From JAEYFP01 sp047602645 (lineage in GTDB: Bacteria; Bacillota; Clostridia; Lachnospirales; Lachnospiraceae): a stretch of DNA of 18,453 bases. Under the pieces are notes generated by a model. It had not been told where the DNA came from and did not search any database. It saw only the letters and a list, made by a program, of their open reading frames with translations. Below are positions 7,816 through 14,121 of this stretch, piece by piece; position 1 is the first letter of the stretch; the number at the start of each line of letters is the position of its first letter. The stretch is taken from positions 1 through 18,453 of the forward strand of contig JASGGU010000080.1 in assembly GCA_047602645.1 (NCBI GenBank). Reading direction: 5' to 3'. The position numbers were made by a program, and so were the translations under genes.

Positions 7816-8868
7816 CTATTCATAAACCGAAAGACGTCTCTCGATTTTATCAAAGATAAATGTAAAAAATGCCGTTATAATTAAATAGATAACAAGCGCG
7901 GGAACAAATACAAGAAAAGATCCTCCCGATGCAATTGTCTTAGAAATCGTCGTAATATCCATCAGCCCAATTACAAAAACAAGAGATGCATCCTTAAGCA
8001 CCATGACAAACTCATTGCATACGGGTGGAATCATACGCCGGATAGATTGCGGTATCACAATCAAACGCATTGTCTGTGTATAATTCATACCGAGTGCCTT
8101 GCTTGCCTCAAATTGTCCCTTGTCGATCGACTGAATGGCGGCCCGTACGATTTCAGCACAATAAGCAGCTGTGTTCAGCGTAAATGCAATAAATGCTGCG
8201 ACAAAAGCCCCCTTAAAAACAGCATCCGGATCATTATCCGAGAAAAGACTCCGCCAATTAAAGCCCGGAAAAATACCTGGGATAGCAAGATAAATTACAA
8301 ATATTTGAATCATGAGCGGTGTCCCGCGGAAAAAAAAGATATATCCACCACAAAACTTACTGATCGGCTTTATTGAAGAAATCTTACCAAGTGCAAGAAA
8401 AATGCTAAGAAAAAACCCGCATAATACGGAGATGGTAGTCAGAAAAATTGTCAGCTTTGCACCATACAGAATCCCCTGTCCGCATCCGAGCATACGATAG
8501 GTATAATTTACCATCTGCCCTGTTATCTTTGGAATACCCTGGGACGCAGGATATACATGTCCTGCGAACCCAAGATATTTTTCACTGAGTGCATTTGCAC
8601 CCGAGGTTTCAAAAGAGCAGTAATTGATAAAATACAGATCGTTATAGGTTGTTACAACCTCTTTTCTTGTTTTGGATTCATCCTCTTTCAAGGCGGTCGT
8701 AACCTCGGCGGATGCATAACTCATCAGCTCCTCTTTGGATGGCTTAAAGCAGGCAAAAACAGAAGCAACCAAAAATGCACAGATAATAATTCCCCAAAAT
8801 TTTTTTGTGTTTTTTTCCCATGCCCTTACGTTTAGCATTCGTTGTATGGCACTGTTCTTTACTCTCAT
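7816..8868 (-). CDS. Polar amino acid ABC transporter permease with N-terminal extension
   Basis: Membrane subunit for amino acid import, probably acting as a homodimer because the operon has one permease gene. The last 220 residues are a normal HisM/GlnP-type permease: FFRGTPLMIQIFVIYLA (about 178-195), the ATPase-contacting EAA loop EIVRAAIQSIDKGQFEASKALG (239-260) and VIPQSIRRMIPP (271-282). The total of 350 residues is about 120-130 longer than the usual family. The extra part has one hydrophobic segment (about 24-41) followed by about 90 mostly polar residues with several Cys, Tyr and Phe, probably outside the membrane. The frame is continuous from ATG 8868, which follows CAGGTG four bases after the lipoprotein stop. 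Met 11 is an alternative start. Confidence 0.92.
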   Translation of the reverse strand: MRVKNSAIQRMLNVRAWEKNTKKFWGIIICAFLVASVFACFKPSKEELMSYASAEVTTALKEDESKTRKEVVTTYNDLYFINYCSFETSGANALSEKYLGFAGHVYPASQGIPKITGQMVNYTYRMLGCGQGILYGAKLTIFLTTISVLCGFFLSIFLALGKISSIKPISKFCGGYIFFFRGTPLMIQIFVIYLAIPGIFPGFNWRSLFSDNDPDAVFKGAFVAAFIAFTLNTAAYCAEIVRAAIQSIDKGQFEASKALGMNYTQTMRLIVIPQSIRRMIPPVCNEFVMVLKDASLVFVIGLMDITTISKTIASGGSFLVFVPALVIYLIITAFFTFIFDKIERRLSVYE

Positions 8869-8872
8869 TTAT

Positions 8873-9793
8873 CTATTCACCTGCGCCAAACCATTTTGCA
8901 ATATTTGCTTCAAAAAATCCTTCTGCTTCCAACTCTGCTAGGGCAGTATTAATTGCCTCGGTAAGTCCGGTATTATCCTTACTCATCGCAACGCCAAATT
9001 GCTCCGGAGATGTCTCGTCCTGGAATATCTTCACATATTGACCCGGGGAGGAAGACAGATAGCCATCGGCAACAGGACTGTCACAAAGAACACAATCCAC
9101 TTCACCGTTTGTCAGCTGTGTAAAACAGGTAATTACTTTTTCATTTGCCACAACAGTAGCATCAATTGTCTTCGTATCAATCAGATCCGTAATTAACGCA
9201 TCGGAGGTCGTCTCCTTCTGCAGGGCAACAGACTTTCCGTCAAGATCATTTAAGCTTGTAAAGGTCAGCTCACTTCCCTCTGCAACCACAATAGACTGAT
9301 AGCTGTTTATGTACGGTTCGGAAAAGGCCATTGTCTCTTTTCTTTCATCTGTGATTGTGACTGCGGAAATAACCACATCATAATTTGTGCCGATTCCGGA
9401 AAAAATACCATCCCAAGCCGTATTGATAAAGTTAACCTCAAGACCGAGCTTTTCCGCAAGTGCATTAGCAAAATCAATGTCATAACCGATCGGCGTCACA
9501 CCATCTTCCGCAAAATCTTCGAACGGCGGATAACCGATTTCAACTCCGACACTCAATGTTCCGTCCTGAATTAATGTATAATCGGCAGAGGGAGTCTCTG
9601 CTTCTGTACTCTCCTCCGTTTCTATCGCCGCTGCATCAGCTTCCTCTGCGGGAGCTTCAGATTCCACACTTTCCGCAACTGCCGGAGCGGCTTCCGCAGA
9701 AGCGGTTTCAGTTGACGCTGTGCTGCCGCATGCCGTAAGAATAAATGCCATTGTGGTTCCAAGCAGTAAACAAATCATCTTTTTCATCTTCAT
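8873..9793 (-). CDS. Extracellular amino acid-binding lipoprotein (SBP family 3)
   Basis: Captures an amino acid outside the cell and delivers it to the permease. The 306-residue product has a lipoprotein signal, with basic MKMKKM, a hydrophobic core and lipobox LTAC giving Cys 22 as the lipidation site. A tether of about 45 residues rich in Glu, Ala, Ser and Thr follows (24-70). The family-3 domain has VGVEIGYPPFEDF, GYDIDFANALAEKLGL (103-118), MAFSEPYI and DSPVADGYL. The frame extends to an ATG at 9841, but AGGAGG stands nine bases before the ATG at 9793 and the extension would run through the hairpin at 9820-9849, so the shorter form was chosen. Which amino acid is bound cannot be told from sequence. 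It is the first gene of the operon. Confidence 0.95.
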   Translation of the reverse strand: MKMKKMICLLLGTTMAFILTACGSTASTETASAEAAPAVAESVESEAPAEEADAAAIETEESTEAETPSADYTLIQDGTLSVGVEIGYPPFEDFAEDGVTPIGYDIDFANALAEKLGLEVNFINTAWDGIFSGIGTNYDVVISAVTITDERKETMAFSEPYINSYQSIVVAEGSELTFTSLNDLDGKSVALQKETTSDALITDLIDTKTIDATVVANEKVITCFTQLTNGEVDCVLCDSPVADGYLSSSPGQYVKIFQDETSPEQFGVAMSKDNTGLTEAINTALAELEAEGFFEANIAKWFGAGE

Positions 9794-9819
9794 AATATCA
9801 TTCCTCCTGAAAAATAAAT

Positions 9820-9849
9820 AAAGGCAAATGGTGAGACCCATTTGCCTTT
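9820..9849 (-). promoter_or_regulatory. Perfect 12-bp hairpin in the 5' leader of the amino acid transporter operon
   Basis: AAAGGCAAATGG (9820-9831) and CCATTTGCCTTT (9838-9849) are perfectly complementary around a six-base loop. Read on the minus strand it begins within a few bases of the transcription start predicted from the promoter at 9855-9883 and is followed by TTTATTTATTTTTC, then AGGAGG and the lipoprotein ATG. It could be a 5'-terminal stabilising stem-loop, or a terminator/attenuator so close to the start that regulation would have to act very early. On the plus strand it also ends in a T run, but nothing on that strand lies upstream to be terminated. Confidence 0.6.
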
Positions 9850-9854
9850 TTTAA

Positions 9855-9883
9855 ACTGTATCACTGTTCGAAGAATTTGTCAA
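9855..9883 (-). promoter_or_regulatory. Promoter of the amino acid ABC transporter operon
   Basis: On the minus strand a consensus TTGACA (9883-9878), 17 bases, then TACAGT (9860-9855). The predicted start is near 9848. The site AAATT-N3-ATTACA lies 15 bases upstream of the -35 box, a typical activator position. Confidence 0.65.
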
Positions 9884-9897
9884 ATGATTTCATTCTA

Positions 9898-9915
9898 AAA
9901 TTGCAATTACATAAT
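9898..9915. promoter_or_regulatory. Third copy of the AAATT-N3-ATTACA motif, upstream of the transporter promoter
   Basis: This copy matches the one at 5923-5940 at 15 of 18 positions without gaps, including the ten bases ATTACATAAT, and matches the copy at 5844-5857 at 13 of 14 core positions. It contains the palindrome AATTGCAATT. It lies between the divergent promoters of the transporter operon and aroC, nearer the former, at about -50 to -67 for the transporter. Confidence 0.4.
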
Positions 9916-9930
9916 TTCTTTTCAAAAGGA

Positions 9931-9959
9931 TTGCTGTTTTTCTGCAAATTCATTATAAT
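9931..9959 (+). promoter_or_regulatory. Promoter of aroC
   Basis: TTGCTG (9931-9936), 17 bases, then a consensus TATAAT (9954-9959), giving a start near 9966 and a leader of about 32 bases before the aroC ATG. Confidence 0.65.
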
Positions 9960-9997
9960 AGGCACATATAAAAAATCAAATTCTATGGAGGCGCTCT

Positions 9998-11098
9998 ATG
10001 GCAGGATCAACCTTTGGCACAAATTTCAAAATCATGACGTGGGGAGAATCCCACGGAAAAGCGCTTGGCGTCGTGATCGACGGATGTCCGGCCGGTCTTT
10101 CTCTCTGCGAAGACGATATCCAGAAATATCTGGACAGGCGAAAGCCCGGCAAATCCAAATATGCCACACCGCGTAAGGAGGCGGATGCCGTCACGATCCT
10201 TTCCGGTGTATTTGAGGGAAAAACTACCGGCACGCCGATATCCTTAATGGTAGAAAATACGTCCCAAAAATCAGCGGATTATTCGGAAATCGCTTCCTTT
10301 TATCGTCCCGGCCATGCAGATTTCACCTTTGATGAAAAGTACGGCTTCCGTGATTACCGAGGAGGCGGACGTTCCTCCGGCCGTGAAACAATCGGACGTG
10401 TGGCTGCGGGTGCCGTGGCCGCAAAGCTGCTGGAATCTCTTTCTATTCATATTTTAGCTTATACAAAATCGATCGGACCTGTTTCAATCAATGAAGCTCA
10501 TTTTCAAAAAGAGCTGATTTACGAAAGTGTACTTGCAATGCCGGATGCCGAAGCTTCAAAGCAGGCCGAGGTTTATTTGAAAACCTGTATGCAGGAATAT
10601 AATTCCGCAGGAGGTATTATTGAATGCAAAATAACCGGTGTGCCTGCCGGGATCGGGGAACCTGTTTTTGAAAAGCTGGATGCAAAGCTCTCTCATGCCA
10701 TCATGAGCATCGGAGCCGTCAAAGCGTTTGAAATCGGCGATGGCTTCGCCGTCTCCAAGTCGAGCGGACTTTCCAATAATGACCCGTTTGTAATGGAAAA
10801 CGGACAGGTGAAGAAGCTGACAAATCATGCCGGCGGTATCTTGGGCGGCATCAGCGACGGTTCCGAAATTCTTTTCCGTGCGGCGATCAAACCAACACCT
10901 TCCGTTTACAGTGAGCAAAAAACCGTAAATAAAAACGGAGACGAAATCTCCGTTCATATTAAAGGACGTCACGACCCGATCATTGTACCACGCGCCGTTG
11001 TCGTCGTCGAAGCGATGGCTGCTCTGACTGTCGCAGATCTGATGCTTGCCAATATGCACAGCCGTGTGGACTATATACAGGATTTTTATAAGCAATAA
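9998..11098 (+). CDS. aroC: Chorismate synthase
   Basis: Converts 5-enolpyruvylshikimate-3-phosphate to chorismate, the last shared step of aromatic synthesis, using reduced FMN; cytoplasmic. The 366-residue product is full length with all three family signatures: GESHGKALGVVIDGCPAG (16-33), GFRDYRGGGRSSGRETIGRV (116-135) with the phosphate-binding Arg/Ser residues, and the C-terminal GRHDPIIVPRAVVVVEAM (323-340). The ATG at 9998 follows GGAGG by six bases and a strong promoter lies just upstream. The gene stands alone, divergent from the amino acid transporter operon and convergent with the lactonase-family gene 17 bases away. No other aro gene is in the window. Confidence 0.97.
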   Translation: MAGSTFGTNFKIMTWGESHGKALGVVIDGCPAGLSLCEDDIQKYLDRRKPGKSKYATPRKEADAVTILSGVFEGKTTGTPISLMVENTSQKSADYSEIASFYRPGHADFTFDEKYGFRDYRGGGRSSGRETIGRVAAGAVAAKLLESLSIHILAYTKSIGPVSINEAHFQKELIYESVLAMPDAEASKQAEVYLKTCMQEYNSAGGIIECKITGVPAGIGEPVFEKLDAKLSHAIMSIGAVKAFEIGDGFAVSKSSGLSNNDPFVMENGQVKKLTNHAGGILGGISDGSEILFRAAIKPTPSVYSEQKTVNKNGDEISVHIKGRHDPIIVPRAVVVVEAMAALTVADLMLANMHSRVDYIQDFYKQ

Positions 11099-11115
11099 AG
11101 AGTGCTTACCAACGT

Positions 11116-12186
11116 TTATTCATTGCTCCTTTCGGGATTTACCTTCAGCATGACGATGCAGTTTCCGCTTCTTACCTTTATTTCCGGGCCGTTCATGACG
11201 ATTGTATTGTTTTCAAGATCTACTTTGAAAAAGGTCATGGTATTGGACCCGTGATTCAAGCTGATCAGATAGCGTGTATCCGGAAAAAGCGCAAGATCCT
11301 TCGGATAATCACCGCTGACCGGCAGCACAAATTTCTTTTCGAGCAATCCCGTATCGTTATCAATCTCGAATGCACCAATGCTGTTATCTCCCGCATTCGA
11401 ACAGAACAGATATTTATTATCAATGGAAAACTTCAGTGCACAGGCGGCAGAACCATTCGCATGATAGCTGTTTAAGGTGGAAATTTCCTGCTGTTTCGTG
11501 AACACCGGATTTCCGCTCTCTTCTTTATAAGAATACACTTCTACCTTATTGTTCATTTCGTTAAGGATATATGCAAATTTCCCATCTCTTCTAAACTTAA
11601 TCAAGCGCGGCGCAGAACCTTGGTCACACCTTACAACTTCGGCAAGCTTCAGCTTGCCCGTACTCTCCTCAAACCGGTATATCTTAACATGATCAAGTCC
11701 CAAATCTGCTGCACACAAATATTTATTGTCTCTCGTCATCCTGACACAGCTCACATGCGGGTGAAAATTTCTCTCGGAAATACTCCCGAAACCCGCGTGA
11801 AATATCTCATCCACAATTTCTCCGATTGACCCGTCCTCATTTAGCTTAAGCACCGTAATCTTGCCATCATGATACCCTGCCACAAACAGATAATGATCGC
11901 CATAATCCGTAGAAATATAACTGCCGCGCATACCATTGATCGGCGCTTGATTCATCGGCTTAAGACCGCCATCCGGAAGAACCCGAAAAGATTCAATCCC
12001 CAGATCGGTCGTGGAATAAACATATTTTAAATTATGAGATATTGTCAGATAGGTAGAATTTGTGATTGTTACCTTATCCCTCTGCTCCATTCGGCCGTTT
12101 TTAATATCCACATCATAAATCAGAATTCCATCCGTGTTTCTCTGTGTATAGGTAGAAACATACGCCACATATCTGTCACCCTTCAT
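11116..12186 (-). CDS. Lactonase-family (6-phosphogluconolactonase-like) seven-bladed beta-propeller protein
   Basis: Member of the Pgl/YbhE lactonase family, some of which hydrolyse 6-phosphogluconolactone while others have unknown substrates. The 356-residue product has no signal peptide and is probably cytoplasmic. Family features are the N-terminal AYVSTYTQRNTDGILIYDVD, repeated blade motifs (SHNLKYVYSTTD, TRDNKYLCAADLGLDHVKIYRF, FRRDGKFAYILNEMNNKVEVYSY, SIDNKYLFCSNAGDNSIGAFEID, FPDTRYLISLNHGSNTMTFFKVD) and FHPHVSCV around residue 150. The ATG at 12186 follows GAGGGA by six bases. It is monocistronic, transcribed divergently from the Pot operon, with a promoter inside an inverted repeat and a leader of about 150 bases. 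No pentose phosphate gene is adjacent, so the substrate is left open. Confidence 0.85.
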   Translation of the reverse strand: MKGDRYVAYVSTYTQRNTDGILIYDVDIKNGRMEQRDKVTITNSTYLTISHNLKYVYSTTDLGIESFRVLPDGGLKPMNQAPINGMRGSYISTDYGDHYLFVAGYHDGKITVLKLNEDGSIGEIVDEIFHAGFGSISERNFHPHVSCVRMTRDNKYLCAADLGLDHVKIYRFEESTGKLKLAEVVRCDQGSAPRLIKFRRDGKFAYILNEMNNKVEVYSYKEESGNPVFTKQQEISTLNSYHANGSAACALKFSIDNKYLFCSNAGDNSIGAFEIDNDTGLLEKKFVLPVSGDYPKDLALFPDTRYLISLNHGSNTMTFFKVDLENNTIVMNGPEIKVRSGNCIVMLKVNPERSNE

Positions 12187-12340
12187 TTGCTGTCCCTCGC
12201 TTTATATCCATTATCGGGCAGGCCACCGGCATACTTGGCTCCTTGCCTGATCCTTCTCTTTTCCAGCATTACCTTGAATTACTCTGTAATTCAACCACCT
12301 TATGCGCACTCCACTTCGTTCCGGCGCGATATAATGTCTC
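12187..12340 (-). other. Long structured leader of the lactonase-family gene
   Basis: If transcription starts near 12340, the leader is about 150 bases. It contains a perfect 9-bp stem with a three-base loop, TTGAATTAC-AGA-GTAATTCAA (12294-12274), and a GC-rich segment (12249-12219) in which CAGGC and GCCTG can pair. A 28-codon open frame runs from ATG 12269 to a TGA that overlaps the lactonase ATG in an ATGA arrangement, but it has no well-spaced ribosome site. No known riboswitch class was recognised. Confidence 0.35.
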
Positions 12341-12353
12341 ACGTCATTATATC
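12328..12353. promoter_or_regulatory. 9-bp inverted repeat (operator candidate) over the lactonase -10 region
   Basis: GATATAATG (12328-12336) and CATTATATC (12345-12353) form a perfect inverted repeat with an eight-base spacer. It covers the minus-strand -10 box and start site of the lactonase promoter, the expected position for a repressor site. Confidence 0.5.
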
Positions 12354-12374
12354 ATAGATCCTAAAACTTGTTAA
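12346..12374 (-). promoter_or_regulatory. Promoter of the lactonase-family gene
   Basis: On the minus strand TTAACA (12374-12369), 17 bases, then a consensus TATAAT (12351-12346). The predicted start is near 12340, inside the inverted repeat at 12328-12353. Confidence 0.55.
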
Positions 12375-12394
12375 TGGAATTTTGAAAATTTTCG

Positions 12395-12422
12395 TTGACA
12401 TTTGTATGCATCCGTGTATAAT
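12395..12422 (+). promoter_or_regulatory. Promoter of the regulator-potABCD operon
   Basis: Consensus TTGACA (12395-12400) and TATAAT (12417-12422) with a 16-base spacer, about 75 bases before the regulator ATG. This is the best promoter match in the window. Confidence 0.7.
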
Positions 12423-12436
12423 CTATTTCAGTTGTG

Positions 12437-12470
12437 GTTTATAAATAGTAAACTTTTTGTTTATATTTAC
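12437..12470. promoter_or_regulatory. Candidate operator repeats downstream of the pot promoter
   Basis: GTTTA (12437-12441) faces TAAAC (12449-12453) across seven bases, and a second related element, GTTTATATTTAC, lies at 12459-12470. They lie just after the predicted start and before the regulator's ribosome site, where binding of the XRE-cupin protein would give autorepression of the whole operon. The base composition is A/T rich, so chance similarity is possible. Confidence 0.35.
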
Positions 12471-12495
12471 TTTTAGCAAATTGAGGAGGGACTAC

Positions 12496-13035
12496 ATGAA
12501 AATCGGAAATAAGATCAAGGAGCTGCGTATTCAGAAAAGTCTGACGCAGGAAGATCTGGCAAATCGGGCAGAGCTCAGCAAAGGCTTTATTTCCCAAATC
12601 GAGAGAGATTTGACCTCTCCTTCCATCGCGACACTTGTAGACATCCTTCAGGTACTCGGAACCGATTTAAATAATTTTTTCAGCGAAGATCCCGAGGAGC
12701 AAATCGTATTTCGCGAGCAGGATTTTTTTGAAAAGATTGACATCGAGCTTTCCAACAAAATTGAATGGATCATTCCGAACGCGCAGAAAAATGCGATGGA
12801 ACCGATTCGCTTAACACTCTCTCCCGGCGGCTCCACCTATCCGGATATGCCCCATGAAGGGGAGGAATTCGGTTATATTCTTTCCGGAAGCATCACGATC
12901 CGTTTAGGAAAACATACATACCGGGCAAAAAAAGGAGAAGCTTTCTACTTCTCCCCAAATTCCAAGCATTATATTACCGCCGATAAAAAGAGCGGGGCTT
13001 CCCTCATCTGGGTAAGTACTCCGCCAAGCTTCTAG
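12496..13035 (+). CDS. XRE-cupin transcriptional regulator of the Pot operon (PuuR-like)
   Basis: Probable polyamine-responsive repressor of the operon it heads. The 179-residue product has an N-terminal helix-turn-helix of the Cro/C1 type (about 4-60, with LRIQKSLTQEDLANRAELSK and FISQIERDLTSPSIATL) and a C-terminal cupin sensor domain (about 105-172, with PHEGEEFGYILSGSITIRLG and GEAFYFSPNSKHYI). This is the architecture of PuuR-like regulators commonly found in front of potABCD in Firmicutes. AGGAGGG precedes the ATG at 12496 by about five bases; the frame is open further upstream, across the candidate operator, and that extension was rejected. potA follows after 12 bases. Confidence 0.9.
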   Translation: MKIGNKIKELRIQKSLTQEDLANRAELSKGFISQIERDLTSPSIATLVDILQVLGTDLNNFFSEDPEEQIVFREQDFFEKIDIELSNKIEWIIPNAQKNAMEPIRLTLSPGGSTYPDMPHEGEEFGYILSGSITIRLGKHTYRAKKGEAFYFSPNSKHYITADKKSGASLIWVSTPPSF

Positions 13036-13047
13036 GAGGACCCACCA

Positions 13048-14121
13048 ATGAGCAGAAAACTGATTGAATTAAATCACATTTCCAAATCCTTTGACGGCAC
13101 GCTCGTACTCGACGATTTGAACCTGTATATCAGAGAAAACGAATTTATCACGCTGCTCGGTCCTTCCGGCTGCGGAAAGACTACAACTCTCCGTATTATC
13201 GGCGGCTTTGAAACACCGGATACGGGAAATGTTATTTTTAACGGCACCGACATTACCAATCTGCCGCCTAATAAACGTACGCTGAATACGGTTTTCCAAA
13301 AATATGCGCTCTTTTCGCATATGTCCATTGCAGAAAATATTGCTTTCGGACTGAAAATCAAAAATAAAAGCAAAACCTATATCGACGATAAAATCAAATA
13401 TGCCCTTAAGCTAGTTAATTTGGAAGGGTTCGAGAACAGGACGCCCGATTCTTTAAGCGGCGGCCAGCAGCAGCGCATCGCGATTGCGCGTGCAATCGTC
13501 AACGAGCCGAAGGTGCTGCTTCTTGACGAGCCGCTCGGTGCACTCGATTTAAAGCTGCGTCAGGATATGCAGTATGAGTTGATCCGCTTAAAAAATGAAC
13601 TTGGCATCACTTTTATTTATGTGACACACGATCAGGAGGAAGCGCTGACAATGTCAGATACGATCGTCGTTATGAATCAGGGTTATATCCAGCAGACCGG
13701 TACTCCCGAGGATATTTACAATGAACCTCAGAATGCATTTGTGGCGGATTTTATCGGCGAAAGCAATATCATTCCCTCTGTGATGATCGAGGACCGGCTT
13801 GTCGAGATCCTTGGCGCAAGATTTGAATGCGTGGATACCGGTTTCGGGAGAAACAAACCGGTTGATGTCGTGATCCGTCCCGAGGATATTGATTTGGTAA
13901 AACCATCCGAAGGTACAATCCGCGGCAATGTCACTCATATCATTTTTAAGGGTGTTCATTATGAAATGGAGGTCACTGCAAACGGCCGCGAATGGCTCGT
14001 TCACAGTACGGATATGTTTCCTGTCGGTACAGAGGTCGGCATTCATGTTGATCCGTTTGATATCCAGATCATGAACAAGCCGGAATCAGAAGATGAGGAG
14101 GCGGTTGGTGTTGAAGAATAA
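13048..14121 (+). CDS. potA: Spermidine/putrescine ABC transporter, ATP-binding protein
   Basis: ATPase powering polyamine import. The 357-residue product has Walker A GPSGCGKTT (38-46), Q-loop Gln 84 in VFQKYALFSHMS, signature LSGGQQQR (136-143), Walker B VLLLDEP (156-162), LGALD and the switch His 194 in YVTHDQEEAL, then the C-terminal TOBE-type regulatory domain (about 240-345, with FIGESNIIP, DVVIRPEDIDLV and VGIHVDPFDIQIM). The ATG at 13048 follows AGGAGG by eight bases. Length and domain order are normal for PotA. Its 3' end overlaps the start of potB, and the ribosome site for potB lies inside its last codons. Confidence 0.96.
   Translation: MSRKLIELNHISKSFDGTLVLDDLNLYIRENEFITLLGPSGCGKTTTLRIIGGFETPDTGNVIFNGTDITNLPPNKRTLNTVFQKYALFSHMSIAENIAFGLKIKNKSKTYIDDKIKYALKLVNLEGFENRTPDSLSGGQQQRIAIARAIVNEPKVLLLDEPLGALDLKLRQDMQYELIRLKNELGITFIYVTHDQEEALTMSDTIVVMNQGYIQQTGTPEDIYNEPQNAFVADFIGESNIIPSVMIEDRLVEILGARFECVDTGFGRNKPVDVVIRPEDIDLVKPSEGTIRGNVTHIIFKGVHYEMEVTANGREWLVHSTDMFPVGTEVGIHVDPFDIQIMNKPESEDEEAVGVEE

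Noticed and set aside
9794..9841. N-terminal extension of the binding lipoprotein to an ATG at 9841
   Set aside because: The ATG lies inside the 12-bp hairpin with no ribosome site, and the extra residues would precede and spoil a normal lipoprotein signal peptide.
10556..11095. A 179-codon minus-strand open frame inside aroC
   Set aside because: It lies wholly antisense to aroC, whose catalytic motifs are intact, and the translated product matches no family I recognise.
11091..11127. Bidirectional terminator between aroC and the lactonase-family gene
   Set aside because: AGCAAT/ATTGCT and AATAAA/TTTATT can pair, but the stem is A/T rich, bulged, overlaps the stop codons and has no T tract on either side.
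12187..12260. Cobalamin-type riboswitch in the lactonase leader
   Set aside because: A fragment resembling AGCCA...CCTGCC is present, but the other conserved cobalamin elements and the normal core are missing, and the gene has no link to B12.
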